64,000 nt of DNA from Martinezella tropici (GCF_003287875.1 NZ_QMKK01000054.1:62001-126000), one strand, 5' to 3'. Shown: positions 34,549 through 43,485, counted from the stretch's first letter. Program-made: numbers and translations. The notes: generated by a model not told the origin, from the sequence alone.

Positions 34549-35148
34549 GTGACCACCGCAGAACGCCCGCGCCCGCGCACCAAGCCTCCGGAAGTCCGCC
34601 GGGAGGAGCTGATGGATGCTGCGCAGCGGCTGTTTCTGGAGAAGGGCTTTGCCGCGACCAGTGTTGCGGAAATCGTCGAGGCCGCCGATGTCGCCAAGGG
34701 CACCTTCTATCTCTATTTCCAAACGAAGGAAGATGTTCTTGCCGCTCTGAAGACGCGCTTTATCGAGCGCTTTTGTGAAAAGATCGACGCTGCTGCCGCA
34801 GCGGCATCCTCCGGCAGCTGGATGCATCGGCTCGATGTCTGGATAGGATCATGCGTGGTCGGCTATCTCGATGAGGTCGCGCTGCACGATCTGGTTTTTC
34901 ATGAATTCCACCCACCCAAACGAAGCATGAAACGCGCCAATTCGCTGGTAACCCGCCTGTCATCCTTCCTGCTCGAAGGACGGGAAGCCAAAGCCTTCTC
35001 CTTCATCGATGCCCGGCTCTCGGCCGTCATGCTTTTTAATGCCATGCACAGCGCCGTCGACGACTGCCTGGCCGAAGGATCGACCGTCGACCGGCAGAAA
35101 CTGGTCGATGTCGTCACGGATTTCTGTCGGCGCTCCGTCTGCCCCTGA
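34549..35148 (+). CDS. TetR/AcrR-family transcriptional regulator
   Basis: A 199-residue TetR protein starting at a GTG. The helix-turn-helix (about 15-62) reads LMDAAQRLFLEKGFAATSVAEIVEAADVAKGTFYLYFQTKEDVLAAL in consecutive stretches, which is a canonical TetR domain. The C-terminal domain is generic. It is 14 bases after the second paralogue, third in the operon driven from 33514. The operator in that promoter's spacer is its likely target. The ligand is unknown. Confidence 0.88.
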   Translation: MTTAERPRPRTKPPEVRREELMDAAQRLFLEKGFAATSVAEIVEAADVAKGTFYLYFQTKEDVLAALKTRFIERFCEKIDAAAAAASSGSWMHRLDVWIGSCVVGYLDEVALHDLVFHEFHPPKRSMKRANSLVTRLSSFLLEGREAKAFSFIDARLSAVMLFNAMHSAVDDCLAEGSTVDRQKLVDVVTDFCRRSVCP

Positions 35149-35257
35149 GCGACCTGCGCGGACAATCCGCAAGCCGGCCCATCAAAGACCGGCCGTCGCC
35201 ACTTGATCTTCGTGGTATTTTGCTAAGTATCGCACCGTCGATGCACCGAGTGACAGG

Positions 35258-35737
35258 ATGGGATTGATGGCAGGCGAAGCTGAAGGCAGGGCAGTTGATT
35301 TATCGGTCGATGATACGTTCTTCGACCTTCTGACGGACAGTTTTCGTCGCATAGTCGGCGTTGCTCTCGTCGATGGAGGATCCGGGCCGGATTGGCTCTA
35401 TCGCGACGCGCCCTTCGTGGTCGTCGCCCACAATACGGACGCCGATCCCCGTTTCGTCTACGCCAACAAGACTGCGCAGAAGTGCTTCGAATATCCGTGG
35501 GATGAGTTCGTGACGCTTCCTTCGCGGCTTTCGGCGGAGCTTCCCGATCGTGCGGAGCGCCAACGACTGCTGGACGCAGTGACGCGCAATGGCTTTATTT
35601 CCGACTATCGCGGCCTGCGGATCGCAAAATCTGGACGTCGTTTCTGGATCGAAGACGGCATTGTCTGGCAGCTCGTGGATCGCGACGGGACTCTGCGCGG
35701 ACAGGCCGCCACATTCTCCAAATGGAAGGATGCCTAG
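35258..35737 (+). CDS. MEKHLA-domain protein (PAS-like)
   Basis: A 159-residue protein made almost wholly of a MEKHLA domain. Recognisable parts are DAPFVVVAHNTDADPRFVYANKTAQ, FEYPWDEFVTLPSRLSAEL, AERQRLLDAVTRNGFISDYRGLRI and RRFWIEDGIVWQLVDRDG (each a separate stretch). The domain is related to PAS sensors and occurs alone in many proteobacteria without known function. An ATG at 35267 is a possible alternative start. It has no clear operon partner. Confidence 0.85.
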   Translation: MGLMAGEAEGRAVDLSVDDTFFDLLTDSFRRIVGVALVDGGSGPDWLYRDAPFVVVAHNTDADPRFVYANKTAQKCFEYPWDEFVTLPSRLSAELPDRAERQRLLDAVTRNGFISDYRGLRIAKSGRRFWIEDGIVWQLVDRDGTLRGQAATFSKWKDA

Positions 35738-36116
35738 CGCGGTTAACGGGGAAAGCCCGATGTCGCTCCAAAATCGATAATGCTCTTCCGCGTCATGTTC
35801 CAAGTCCGCGAGGCGGAACAGGCTGCGGACCACCCTCGATGACGCTGAAGGAACGGACGCTCGGTCTCCGCCTTCAAAGCGTGTCTCATCTGCTCCGGCG
35901 CGGGTCGTCAAGCGGCTGTACGACGTGTATAGTAAGGTGAAATACTTCGGCATTGCCGGGTCAGGCGCATTGCGTGACGCCGTCCTGGTATCGTCGCGTT
36001 GATGAGACCGCATCGTTGAATATATGAACAAATAACACCAATGCACTGCCCGAAGTTTCTGGCCTGTGTCGTGGCCAAATTTCTTGCTTCATCGTGAAAC
36101 TTCGAAGATCGTCGTT
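35738..36116. other. Intergenic region upstream of luxR, with a 9-base inverted repeat
   Basis: No supported gene. CGAAGTTTC (36051-36059) and GAAACTTCG (36096-36104) form a perfect inverted repeat separated by 36 bases, ending 12 bases before the luxR start at 36117. It may be an operator pair or a 5' leader stem that hides the luxR ribosome site. The rest of the region shows nothing I can name. Confidence 0.4.
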
Positions 36117-36881
36117 ATGTCAAACCACTGGATATTGCCCGGCAATCCAATTTTTCCGGCTCGCACCCTTGAGGAAACACAGTATTTTTTGACGGAGCTC
36201 GAGGCCTGCACAACTCAGGAGGAGTTGGCCGAGGTCGTCATTCGATATGTGGAGCCGTTCGGCGCCACCAATGTTCTGGTCGGCACCATGCCTCAGATCG
36301 GCGCGACCAAACGCCAGCAGATAGGCCATGTCTTGATCAATGCCTGGCCGAATGATTGGTCGGCTCGCTATTTTTCTCAAAACTATGTCTTCAAGGATCC
36401 GACGATCACGCTGGTACGCGAAGGGCTTGAAAGCTTTTTCTGGAATGAGGACGAAGTCGTCGGAGTTCGGTCCGGCATGCGGGTCATGGGCGAAGCCAAG
36501 GAGTTCGGCCTTGCGGAAGGTTTCACCATGACGCTTCCGAGCCTGGGGCCTGAACATGTCGGCTTTTCGATCGCCGGCGAGCGGCTTGAACTCGCGCCCG
36601 AAAACAAGAAGAATCTGGCGCTTGTCGCGAATTTTGCTGTTTATCGCGCCTTGCAGATCCGGCGCACCCAGCAAAACAGCAGCGTCGTTAAATTGACGGC
36701 ACGGGAGCGTGAGGTGCTTCAGCTGGCCGCCGAAGGCTGGAAGGAGCGGCAGATCGCCTCGCGCCTCGGAATCACCGATCATGCCATCGACAAGTACATG
36801 CGCTCCTGCCGCGAAAAGCTTGGTTCGCGTAATACCAATCACGCAATTGCCCTTGCTTTGCGAAAGGGTCTGATTTCGTGA
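36117..36881 (+). CDS. LuxR-type quorum-sensing regulator (first of two)
   Basis: A 254-residue LuxR protein. The N-terminal autoinducer-binding domain (about 15-170) keeps the acyl-HSL pocket residues: W81 and Y85 (NDWSARYFSQ), D94-P95 (FKDPT), W109 (FFWNED) and the glycine of EFGLAEGF. The helix-turn-helix (about 192-254) reads LTAREREVLQLAAEG then RQIASRLGITDHAIDKYM. The ATG at 36117 is chosen because the family starts here; a GTG at 36066 is less likely. It sits 75 bases before luxI, the usual arrangement, with a 20-base inverted repeat between. Confidence 0.9.
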   Translation: MSNHWILPGNPIFPARTLEETQYFLTELEACTTQEELAEVVIRYVEPFGATNVLVGTMPQIGATKRQQIGHVLINAWPNDWSARYFSQNYVFKDPTITLVREGLESFFWNEDEVVGVRSGMRVMGEAKEFGLAEGFTMTLPSLGPEHVGFSIAGERLELAPENKKNLALVANFAVYRALQIRRTQQNSSVVKLTAREREVLQLAAEGWKERQIASRLGITDHAIDKYMRSCREKLGSRNTNHAIALALRKGLIS

Positions 36882-36900
36882 GGTACGCTTTTCCGTACCT
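36881..36900. promoter_or_regulatory. 20-base inverted repeat AGGTACG-N6-CGTACCT, candidate lux box
   Basis: Seven-base perfect arms at 36881-36887 and 36894-36900 lie 56 bases before the luxI start and touch the luxR stop codon. Twenty bases is the size of classical lux boxes, and the position suits a LuxR-activated luxI promoter. A small transcript hairpin between luxR and luxI is the alternative. Confidence 0.5.
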
Positions 36901-36956
36901 GTGGTGATCGTGAAACGGCTCGATGATCAGCTTGCCCAAACAGGAGAGCTGTAGAG

Positions 36957-37556
36957 ATGCTTCATATTGTCACCGACCGGAACATGCACGACTATCAGGA
37001 CGAGATGGATCAGGCATTTCGTCTGCGGCACCGCGTCTTCGTCGATGAGCGCGGATGGAATGATCTGACGCGTGCCGATGGTCGCGAGACCGACCAATTC
37101 GATACGGCCGACGCCGTGCATATGCTGTTTATCAATGAAGGCGAGGTTCTTGGATATCAGCGAATGCTGCCCTCCACCAAGCCCCATCTTCTGTCCGAGG
37201 TGCTGCCGCAGCTTTGCGAGCAGGAAAGGCCTATTGGCCGGCATATCTGGGAATGGACGCGCTATTGTGTCGAGCCGGCTTACAGGGAACATGGTCGTGC
37301 CCTGAGCGCGGTCTCCAACGCGCTGCTTTCGGGTTTTGTCGAATGGGGCTTGGAAAACGATATCAATACCGTGATCATCGAAATGCAGCCGCTTTGGATC
37401 CTCCGGCTGCTGCAGCTTCATTTCCGGGTCAGCGCGCTTGGATTGCCGCAGTCGATCTCGGGAGAGGATGTCGTGGCTGTCACCGCATCGTTCGATGAGC
37501 GTACATTGACGAAACTTCGTTCCCTGAAGACGGACCTGCGCCGTCGCGCGGCTTAG
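36957..37556 (+). CDS. LuxI-type acyl-homoserine lactone synthase
   Basis: A 199-residue autoinducer synthase. All the usual invariant residues are present: R24, F28 and W34 (FRLRHRVFVDERGW), E44, D46 and D49 (RETDQFD), R69 (GYQRML), E99 and R102 (WEWTRYCV). It makes an acyl-HSL from S-adenosylmethionine and an acyl donor. The VDERGW and IWEWTRYCVEP style looks nearer to the BjaI/RpaI group, which uses branched or aryl acyl-CoAs, than to TraI/CinI; this is a judgement by eye. GGAGAGCTGTAG precedes the ATG. Confidence 0.93.
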   Translation: MLHIVTDRNMHDYQDEMDQAFRLRHRVFVDERGWNDLTRADGRETDQFDTADAVHMLFINEGEVLGYQRMLPSTKPHLLSEVLPQLCEQERPIGRHIWEWTRYCVEPAYREHGRALSAVSNALLSGFVEWGLENDINTVIIEMQPLWILRLLQLHFRVSALGLPQSISGEDVVAVTASFDERTLTKLRSLKTDLRRRAA

Positions 37557-37584
37557 ATGGAATGCCGTGAACTGTTTTGGCTGC

Positions 37585-37602
37585 AGGTGCAGATATGCAG
37601 CT
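37585..37602. promoter_or_regulatory. tra-box-like 18-base dyad after luxI
   Basis: AGGTGCAGATATGCAGCT has matching bases at seven of nine paired positions. Its GTGCAGATATGCA part differs at one base from the core of the Agrobacterium TraR box. It is 29 bases after the luxI stop and about 220 bases before the second luxR, so it probably controls that gene. Confidence 0.5.
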
Positions 37603-37621
37603 TCATTGCTCCATAAAATCA

Positions 37622-37659
37622 GCGCTCCAGCACGGTTGCCCAGCTCCGTGCTGGAGCGC
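37622..37659 (+). terminator. Strong 14-bp hairpin after luxI
   Basis: GCGCTCCAGCACGG (37622-37635) pairs perfectly with CCGTGCTGGAGCGC (37646-37659) around a ten-base loop. No T-run follows on the plus strand (CTGACGC), so it is not a classical intrinsic terminator. It may still end or protect the luxI transcript, or attenuate reading into the second luxR from the candidate box just upstream. Confidence 0.5.
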
Positions 37660-37822
37660 CTGACGCATCCACCGGTATCCTGCGGTGAATTCCTGCATGT
37701 TGGGAGGTATCGGAGGTAGGTTCCGGTCCTTTCAATTTCCTCTCTCTTGAGGCATTCATAATTAATGAGGAATGTTGAATATAAACAGTCCTTCCAGCTT
37801 TCGACTAGTCTGTGAGATCAGT

Positions 37823-38593
37823 ATGAAGACGCATTCCTCGTCACCTTCCGCGGAAACGATGCCGGCGCATCTGCTTGAAGAAACGACTGCCTTGATAACC
37901 GCGATGGAGGCGGCGCAGACCGAGGCTGACATCCTGCGGTTGGTGCTCGTCTATATCAGCCGCTTCGGCGCGACAAATGTGCTGGCGGGCACAATGCCGC
38001 CGATCGGCGACACGAAGCGGCAGCAAGTCGGCCATATTCTTCTCAATGCGTGGCCGACCGATTGGATCTCTCGTTATTTCAGTAATGACTATCTGCGCCA
38101 CGATCCGACGATAGACATGGTCAAGGAGCAGCATGCCCCGTTCTTCTGGCGGGATATAGAGGGTTGGAGACTGCAGAATACGAGGGCGCGCGATGTCATG
38201 GGGGAAGCCGGAGAGTTTGGTTTGCGCGAGGGTTTCACCATCGCCCTGCAGACTTTCGATGGAACCGTGATAGGCTTTTCCATCGGCGGTGAACATCTCG
38301 AAATCAAGGAGCAGGAGCGCGGCGGCCTGCAATTGCTGGCGACCTTTGCAGTGGACCGTGCCTTCCAGCTTAGGGACCTGGATCAGCTTCCGTTGCTGAA
38401 GGGGGTCACGCCAAGGGAAAGACGTGCGCTGCAATTGGCCGCGGATGGCTTGCGGGATCATGAGATCGCGGTGCGGATGGGCATCACCCATCACGGCGCC
38501 GAAAAGCATCTGCGCTCGGTTCGCGACAAGCTCGAAGCAAAAAATACAACCAATGCCATTGCGATCGCCATTCGGCTCGGCCTGATAAGGTAG
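37823..38593 (+). CDS. LuxR-type quorum-sensing regulator (second)
   Basis: A 256-residue LuxR protein and clear paralogue of the one at 36117, sharing FGATNVL, GTMP, TKRQQ, NAWP and RYFS blocks. Pocket residues are kept (DWISRYFSNDYLRHDPT, FFWRD, EFGLREGF). The helix-turn-helix (about 194-256) has VTPRERRALQLAADGLRDHEIAVRMGI and then HHGAEKHL. I take the ATG at 37823 (MKTHSSS) by similarity in length to its paralogue; an upstream start at 37772 is possible. A stable hairpin and a tra-box-like site lie before it. It may tune or oppose the first LuxR. Confidence 0.88.
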   Translation: MKTHSSSPSAETMPAHLLEETTALITAMEAAQTEADILRLVLVYISRFGATNVLAGTMPPIGDTKRQQVGHILLNAWPTDWISRYFSNDYLRHDPTIDMVKEQHAPFFWRDIEGWRLQNTRARDVMGEAGEFGLREGFTIALQTFDGTVIGFSIGGEHLEIKEQERGGLQLLATFAVDRAFQLRDLDQLPLLKGVTPRERRALQLAADGLRDHEIAVRMGITHHGAEKHLRSVRDKLEAKNTTNAIAIAIRLGLIR

Positions 38594-39102
38594 GATCGGC
38601 TCTCTGCGACATTGACTGGGAGGCTTCGCCAGACTGCACGGAATAGTGATCGGGCGAGTTTGTTTCCGCCGGACGTTGATAGTTTCGGTACCATTATTGC
38701 CTTTATTCAGGACTCTACTAAATATGGTTCGGACATAGCAAATTGGCTATCGTAATTCGGATCGTAAAAACTCGTGCTGAATCAGAAGCAGAGGCGTGCG
38801 AATGACGTTTGACTGGTCTGTTTGCTGAGGACGGCCGACTTGGACGCCACCAGCTTCAATCATGATGAAGTCGATGCTGCATACGGCGGCCGAAAGATGT
38901 TGTTCGGCGGCTATCGACATAGATGTGCCGTATCCCGCGATCCAGCCAACCCCGATCAAGATCGCTTTCAAAGCTGGCGCCGATCGCAGGCGCCAGCAAG
39001 GATGCGACAACTTTGGCGTGGAAAGGCCTCTCGTGAGCCTCGCCAGAGCCGACGTCAGCAGAATTCTCAGCGACCCGTTCCCGAAAAATAGAGTTACCAG
39101 TC
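38594..39102. other. Intergenic region between luxR2 and the RND operon
   Basis: About 500 bases with only short, overlapping open frames on both strands that have poor codon patterns. I see no convincing gene, RNA or repeat. It presumably holds the promoter of the RND operon. No TetR, MarR or LysR regulator of the pump is adjacent. Confidence 0.4.
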
Positions 39103-40236
39103 ATGATAAAACGCATGGTGATCATGCTGATCGTCATAGGCCTGATCCTGGGCGGGATTTTCGGCTTCCAGGCATTCAAGAACCGTATGATCGCGGCGTA
39201 TCTGGCTAATCTCAAGGCGCCACCGCAGACGGTCTCCACCATCACGGCGGCAACGAGCCCGTGGCAGACCACGCTGCAATCCATAGGCAGCTTCAATGCC
39301 GTCGAGGGTGCCAATCTCTCGGCGCAGGTCCAGGGCATCGTTCAGAAGATCGGGTTTCAGGACGGCCAGGATGTCAAGAAGGGCGATCTCATCGTCCAGC
39401 TGCTTGCCGACCAGCAGATCGCAACGCTGCAGCAATACCAGGCATCGGCGACAAATGCGCAGATCGCCTATGAGCGCGATTCCAAGCTGATCAAGGCAAA
39501 TACCATTGCGCAGAGCCAAGTGGATAGCGATCTGGCCACATGGAAGGCTGCGCAGGCGCAGGTCGCCTCGCAACAGGCGCTGATCGATCAATATTCGATC
39601 CGTGCACCCTTCGATGGACACCTCGGTATCCGGCTGGTCAGCCTCGGCGAATATCTGGCGCCCGGAACCGCAGTCGTCACATTGCAATCGCTCGATCCGA
39701 TCCAGTTCGATTTCTCGCTGCCGCAGCAAGCCCTATCGCAGTTGAAGGTCGGCCAAGCGGTGACGGCGACGGTCGACGCTTATGGCAACCAGACCTTCGA
39801 TGGCAAGATCACGGCAATCAGCCCGTTGGTCGACACTCAGAGCCGTAACATCACCATCCGTGCAACGTTTCCTAATGCCGACCGTAAGCTCTTGCCCGGC
39901 ATGTTCGGCAGTGTTTCTGTGGTGGTGGGTGAACCGAGAGAGTATATCGCTCTGCCGCAGACTGCCGTCACCGTCAATCCCTATGGCAACGTGGTTTATG
40001 TGGTGACCGATAAAGGCAAGATGCCGGATGGAAAGCCGCAGCTCGTCGCCAGTCAGAAGTTCGTCAGCACCGGGCAGGCGCGCGGCGATCAGATCGCGGT
40101 GATCAAAGGTATAAACGCGGGCGAAGTCGTGGTGACCTCCGGCCAATTGAAGCTCAATAACGGCTCGCCTGTCATCATCAACAATGATGTACAGCCGTCG
40201 AACGATCCCAACGCAAATCCGGCAAACCCCAACTGA
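39103..40236 (+). CDS. RND efflux periplasmic adaptor (membrane fusion protein)
   Basis: A 377-residue adaptor with an N-terminal membrane anchor (about 5-25, MVIMLIVIGLILGGIFGF), no lipobox, then a lipoyl half-motif (VQKIGFQDGQDVKKGDLIVQL), a coiled-coil hairpin (about 105-160), the second lipoyl half (SIRAPFDGHLGIRLVSLGEYL) and a beta-barrel (DPIQFDFSLPQQALSQL). The tail is rich in N and P. It links the pump at 40246 to an outer-membrane channel not encoded here. The pump starts nine bases after its stop. Confidence 0.93.
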   Translation: MIKRMVIMLIVIGLILGGIFGFQAFKNRMIAAYLANLKAPPQTVSTITAATSPWQTTLQSIGSFNAVEGANLSAQVQGIVQKIGFQDGQDVKKGDLIVQLLADQQIATLQQYQASATNAQIAYERDSKLIKANTIAQSQVDSDLATWKAAQAQVASQQALIDQYSIRAPFDGHLGIRLVSLGEYLAPGTAVVTLQSLDPIQFDFSLPQQALSQLKVGQAVTATVDAYGNQTFDGKITAISPLVDTQSRNITIRATFPNADRKLLPGMFGSVSVVVGEPREYIALPQTAVTVNPYGNVVYVVTDKGKMPDGKPQLVASQKFVSTGQARGDQIAVIKGINAGEVVVTSGQLKLNNGSPVIINNDVQPSNDPNANPANPN

Positions 40237-40245
40237 GGTGTGGCG

Positions 40246-43200
40246 ATGAATATCACCGATATCTTCATCCGGCGCCCTGTCCTTGCCCTCGTGGTGAGCG
40301 CGTTGATTGTCGTGATCGGCTACCAGTCGTTCCGTACGCTGACCGTCCGTCAATATCCGCAGACCCAGAATGCCGTCGTCACGGTGTCAACCACCTATCC
40401 CGGTGCGGCACCCGACGTCATCGCCGGCTTCATCACGACGCCGCTCGAAAACGCCATCGCCCAGGCGAACGGCATCGATTACATGACATCCTCAAGCACC
40501 AGCGGCACATCGACAATCACCGTCAACCTGCGCCTCAACTACAGTGCCGACGCGGCGATGACGGAAATCAATGCCAAGGTATCCTCGGTTCTCAACCAGC
40601 TGCCGAACGGCACGCAACAGCCCATCATGACGGTTTCCATCGGCACGTCGATCGATGCGATGTATATCGGCTTCCGCAGCGATGTTCTGGCCAGCAACCA
40701 GATCACCGACTATCTGACGCGCGTGGTTCAGCCTAAGCTGCAGGCGGTCAATGGCGTTCAGACAGCCGAAATCCTTGGCGCGCGAACCTTCGCCTTGAGA
40801 GCCTGGCTGAAGCCCGATAGGCTCGCTGCCTATGGATTAACGGCCGGGGATGTCGCGACGGCGCTCGCAAACAACAACTATATTTCCGGCGTTGGCACGA
40901 CGCGCGGCCAGATGACTCAGACGGTGCTGACGGCACAGACCGATCTGCATTCGGCTGATGAATTCAGGGAGATGGTGGTCAGGCAGATCGGCAGCACGAT
41001 CGTTCGCCTGAAGGATGTCGCTACCGTCGTGCTGGGGTCGCAAAATCCGGATGTTCAGATCCGGTTCGATGCACAGGATGGCGTGTTCATGGGCATCCAG
41101 ATTACGCCGACGGCAAACCTGCTCGATGTGATCGCCGGTGTACGTGCCGTGTTTCCGAGTATCCAGGCGCAGCTGCCGCAGGGGCTCCAAGGCTATATCG
41201 TCTACGATTCCAGCACCTTCGTCACCACGTCGATCGATGAGGTGGTCAAGAGCCTGATCGAGGCTCTGGTGATCGTCATTTTCGTGGTGTTCGCCTTTCT
41301 CGGTTCACCGCGATCGGTTGCCATTCCGATCGTCGCCATACCGCTGTCGTTGGTCGGCACCTTCGCGATGATGCTGATCTTTGGCTTCTCGATCAACCTT
41401 CTGACGCTGCTTGCCCTGGTGCTGGCGATCGGCCTCGTGGTCGACGACGCCATCATCGTCGTGGAGAACGTCAACCGTCACATCGAGGAAGGGGCGCCGC
41501 CGATGCAAGCGGCGCTGGCCGCGGCGCACGAACTGGTGGGGCCGATCCTTGCAATGACCGTCGTGCTGGTCGCCGTCTATGTGCCGATCGGCTTCCAGGG
41601 CGGCCTGACCGGCGCTCTATTTACGGAATTTGCCTTTACGCTGGTCGGCGCTGTCACCGTTTCGATGATCATCGCGCTGACGCTGACGCCGATGATGTGT
41701 TCGCGCATCCTGAAGCCGCATTTGACCGATCGCAGCGGCTGGGAGGAGCGAATCTCCGATTTCATCGACCGTCGCTTCTCTGAAATCCACCGGCCCTATG
41801 TGCGCATGCTGCACGGCAGCCTGAACACTGTGCCGGTGGCGTTGGTCTTTGCCGCAATCGTCCTCGGCAGCATCTATTTCCTCTACACCAGCGCCAAGAC
41901 CGAGCTGGCTCCCAACGAAGACCAGGGATTCCTCGCCGCGCAGATGACGAATGCCCCGAACGCGACGCTTGACCAAAAGCTGCTCAACTCCGATCAGGTC
42001 AACAAGATCTTCGCCAGCTTCCCCGAAACCGATCATACCCTGCAGGTCGAGGTGCCCGGCACCTCGTTCGAGGGCATGGTGTTGAAACCATGGGATCAGC
42101 GCACCAGAACGGCGGACCAGTTGCAGCCGTTGGTACAGGCTGACCTCGCAAAAATCGCCGGCGGACAGGCGGTGGTCTTCCAGATACCACCGCTGCCTGG
42201 CGCGAGTGGCTTGCCCGTGCAGTTCGCCATCGGCAGCACCGGCGATTTCAACCAGCTCAACGAAGTATCCAATACGTTCCTGCAGGAAGCGCAGAAATCC
42301 GGTGAATTCATCTTCCTGACCAAGGATCTCTACGTCGACAATCCGCAATATTCGATCCAGATCGACCGCAACAAGGCATCGGCTCTCGGCCTGTCGATGA
42401 ACAATGTCGGTTCGGCGCTCGCAGCCATGCTGGGTGGCGGCTACGTCAACTATTTCAGCATCGACAACCGCTCCTATCAGGTCATACCGCAGGTGGAGCA
42501 GCGCTCGCGCCAGACCATCGATCAGATCATGAACTATCCAATCGCAACCGTGAACGGCGACAAGATTCCGCTTTCGGCGATCGCGACGGCGAAGCTTCAG
42601 GCGACGCCGCGTTCAGTTGCGCATTTCCAGCAGCTGAATTCGGCCACCATCTCGGGCGTGCCGGCCCCGGGCGTCGCCGTCGGCGATGCGCTGGAAACCC
42701 TCAAGTCGATCGCGGCGCGCACGCTGCCACAGGGGTACTCGGTCGATTACGGAGGCCAGTCACGCCAATATGTGCAGGAATCCAGCGGCATGGCTACCAC
42801 CTTCGCCCTAGCCTTGATCATTGTGTTCTTGGCGCTGTCGGCGCAGTTCAACAGTTTCCGCGACCCGCTGATCATTCTTGTGTCGGTGCCCATGTCGATT
42901 GCGGGCGCGCTCGCCTTCATCAGCCTCGGCATCGGCGGCGCGACGATGAACATCTATACGCAGGTCGGCTTGGTGACGCTGATGGGGCTGATCAGCAAGC
43001 ACGGTATCCTGATCGTCGAGGTGGCGAATACGTTGCAGGCCTCCGGAAAGACCAAACGGGAGGCGATCGAGGGTGCCTGCGGCATTCGTCTGCGTCCGAT
43101 CCTCATGACGACCGGCGCTATGGTTTTGGGCGTCGTGCCGCTGATCCTGGCGACCGGAGCCGGCGCATCCGCCCGCTTCAACATGGGCCTCGTGATCGCG

Positions 43201-43320
43201 GCGGGGCTTGCCATCGGGACATTGTTCACGCTTTTCGTGGTGCCTGCCGTCTACATGCTGCTTGCCGCCGATCACCATAAGCGGGCTGCATCCGAAGCGG
43301 AACCGGCGCCCGTGCATTGA
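40246..43320 (+). CDS. RND efflux transporter, AcrB/HAE1-type
   Basis: A 1024-residue inner-membrane proton antiporter. It starts FIRRPVLALVVSALIVVIGY (TM1). The TM4 proton-relay pattern LALVLAIGLVVDDAIIVVENV has the two aspartates (around residues 405-406). The second half repeats the fold (MSIAGALAFISLGIGGATMN, GLISKHGILIVEVAN). It should export hydrophobic compounds with the adaptor upstream. The ATG at 40246 is used; a GTG six bases earlier is less likely. There is no outer-membrane gene nearby. Its position beside the quorum genes allows a role in signal or metabolite export, which is inference. Confidence 0.94.
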   Translation: MNITDIFIRRPVLALVVSALIVVIGYQSFRTLTVRQYPQTQNAVVTVSTTYPGAAPDVIAGFITTPLENAIAQANGIDYMTSSSTSGTSTITVNLRLNYSADAAMTEINAKVSSVLNQLPNGTQQPIMTVSIGTSIDAMYIGFRSDVLASNQITDYLTRVVQPKLQAVNGVQTAEILGARTFALRAWLKPDRLAAYGLTAGDVATALANNNYISGVGTTRGQMTQTVLTAQTDLHSADEFREMVVRQIGSTIVRLKDVATVVLGSQNPDVQIRFDAQDGVFMGIQITPTANLLDVIAGVRAVFPSIQAQLPQGLQGYIVYDSSTFVTTSIDEVVKSLIEALVIVIFVVFAFLGSPRSVAIPIVAIPLSLVGTFAMMLIFGFSINLLTLLALVLAIGLVVDDAIIVVENVNRHIEEGAPPMQAALAAAHELVGPILAMTVVLVAVYVPIGFQGGLTGALFTEFAFTLVGAVTVSMIIALTLTPMMCSRILKPHLTDRSGWEERISDFIDRRFSEIHRPYVRMLHGSLNTVPVALVFAAIVLGSIYFLYTSAKTELAPNEDQGFLAAQMTNAPNATLDQKLLNSDQVNKIFASFPETDHTLQVEVPGTSFEGMVLKPWDQRTRTADQLQPLVQADLAKIAGGQAVVFQIPPLPGASGLPVQFAIGSTGDFNQLNEVSNTFLQEAQKSGEFIFLTKDLYVDNPQYSIQIDRNKASALGLSMNNVGSALAAMLGGGYVNYFSIDNRSYQVIPQVEQRSRQTIDQIMNYPIATVNGDKIPLSAIATAKLQATPRSVAHFQQLNSATISGVPAPGVAVGDALETLKSIAARTLPQGYSVDYGGQSRQYVQESSGMATTFALALIIVFLALSAQFNSFRDPLIILVSVPMSIAGALAFISLGIGGATMNIYTQVGLVTLMGLISKHGILIVEVANTLQASGKTKREAIEGACGIRLRPILMTTGAMVLGVVPLILATGAGASARFNMGLVIAAGLAIGTLFTLFVVPAVYMLLAADHHKRAASEAEPAPVH

Positions 43321-43485
43321 CCGGAACCGCCATCAGGCCTACGCGCCATAGTGGCCGGGCATTGTCTCGATCGAACTCAGCCGCGGCATCATCTTGCCGA
43401 CCGTCTCTTTGCGAAAGACCGGTACGGTGGTCGCCGTCGTCTCGCGTGCCGTCGACGGAGGGCACGCGCTTCGGAATTCCTATCA

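Noticed and set aside
38822..39091. Open frames of about 90 codons between luxR2 and the RND adaptor
   Set aside because: Frames overlap on both strands, have no good ribosome site and unusual composition for this genome.
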